DNA of 6,370 nucleotides from the NCBI GenBank assembly GCA_031285605.1, contig JAITVW010000175.1, positions 1 to 6,370 of the forward strand. Direction: 5' to 3'. This document shows, piece by piece, positions 6,268 through 6,370 of this stretch. Position 1 is the first letter of the stretch. Every line of letters starts with the position of its first letter. A program made the translations under genes and the position numbers. The stretch is from Fusobacteriales bacterium. Lineage in GTDB: Bacteria; Fusobacteriota; Fusobacteriia; Fusobacteriales; Leptotrichiaceae. Under the pieces are notes generated by a model. It did no database searches, had not been told where the DNA came from, and worked only from the letters and a program-made list of their open reading frames with translations.

Positions 6268-6370
6268 TTAAAAGAATTTTTTACCAAAAATTTCTGCTAC
6301 TTTCTGAACTTCTGTCATCAGCTCTTCAAATTTTTCCGGTTTTAATGACTGCGGTCCGTCTGAAAAAGCT
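6268..6370 (-). CDS. aroF: 3-deoxy-7-phosphoheptulonate (DAHP) synthase, type I-beta (C-terminal fragment)
   Basis: Only the last 33 codons and the stop are in the window; the gene begins beyond the right edge. The visible tail starts AFSDGPQSLKPEKFEELM and ends AEIFGKKFF. The (A)LSDGxQSL-x-P-x-x-F-x-x-L pattern is the characteristic C-terminus of the Thermotoga/Bacillus-type (I-beta) DAHP synthase, which condenses PEP with erythrose-4-phosphate in the first committed step of the shikimate pathway. The active site and any N-terminal regulatory or chorismate mutase domain cannot be seen, so its feedback control is unknown. It lies first in transcription order, 74 nt before tyrA. The symbol aroF is the common one for this family; aroG or aroA(G) is used in some species. 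The call rests on a short but distinctive tail. Confidence 0.8.
   Translation of the reverse strand, partial: AFSDGPQSLKPEKFEELMTEVQKVAEIFGKKFF

Noticed and set aside
1..6370. A novel defence, mobile or otherwise undescribed multi-gene system
   Set aside because: All but one of the clear genes have recognised families and the cluster is a normal aromatic amino acid locus. One orphan gene and some relict sequence do not make a system.

Overview
This window is a stretch of an aromatic amino acid (shikimate/chorismate) biosynthesis cluster. Every gene I can support lies on the minus strand, so transcription runs from the right end to the left. The DNA is AT-rich, with many AGA, ATA and TTT codons, short intergenic gaps and strong AGGAGG-type ribosome binding sites. 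This fits an anaerobic low-GC bacterium. Fusobacteriota (Leptotrichia/Sebaldella-like) or Clostridia are my best guesses, but that is inference from style and not from a marker gene.

In transcription order the layout is: the last 33 codons of a type I-beta DAHP synthase (pathway step 1); a 74-bp gap with a strong stem-loop; tyrA (prephenate dehydrogenase, chorismate to tyrosine branch); a 165-bp gap with an extended -10 promoter and possible relict sequence; a RimJ/RimL-like GNAT acetyltransferase; aroB (step 2), joined to the GNAT gene by an ATGA overlap; aroA (step 6), best read from a TTG start 16 nt after aroB; a 357-bp gap holding what looks like a decayed gene; an unrecognised 281-residue protein; and aroC (step 7, chorismate synthase), 23 nt further on and cut by the left edge of the window.

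Together the enzymes cover entry into the pathway, ring closure, the last two steps to chorismate, and the committed step to tyrosine. Dehydroquinase (aroD/aroQ), shikimate dehydrogenase (aroE), shikimate kinase (aroK) and prephenate dehydratase (pheA) are not in the window and must lie outside it. No convincing rho-independent terminator is visible between the genes. The whole set could be one transcript, with an internal promoter re-initiating ahead of the GNAT gene.

I see no tRNA, rRNA, CRISPR array, intact insertion sequence or defence system. The least explained parts are the 281-residue orphan protein, which has motifs loosely like the uracil-DNA-glycosylase fold, the two gaps with relict-looking reading frames, and the stem-loop before tyrA. 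Most of the window is an ordinary housekeeping locus.
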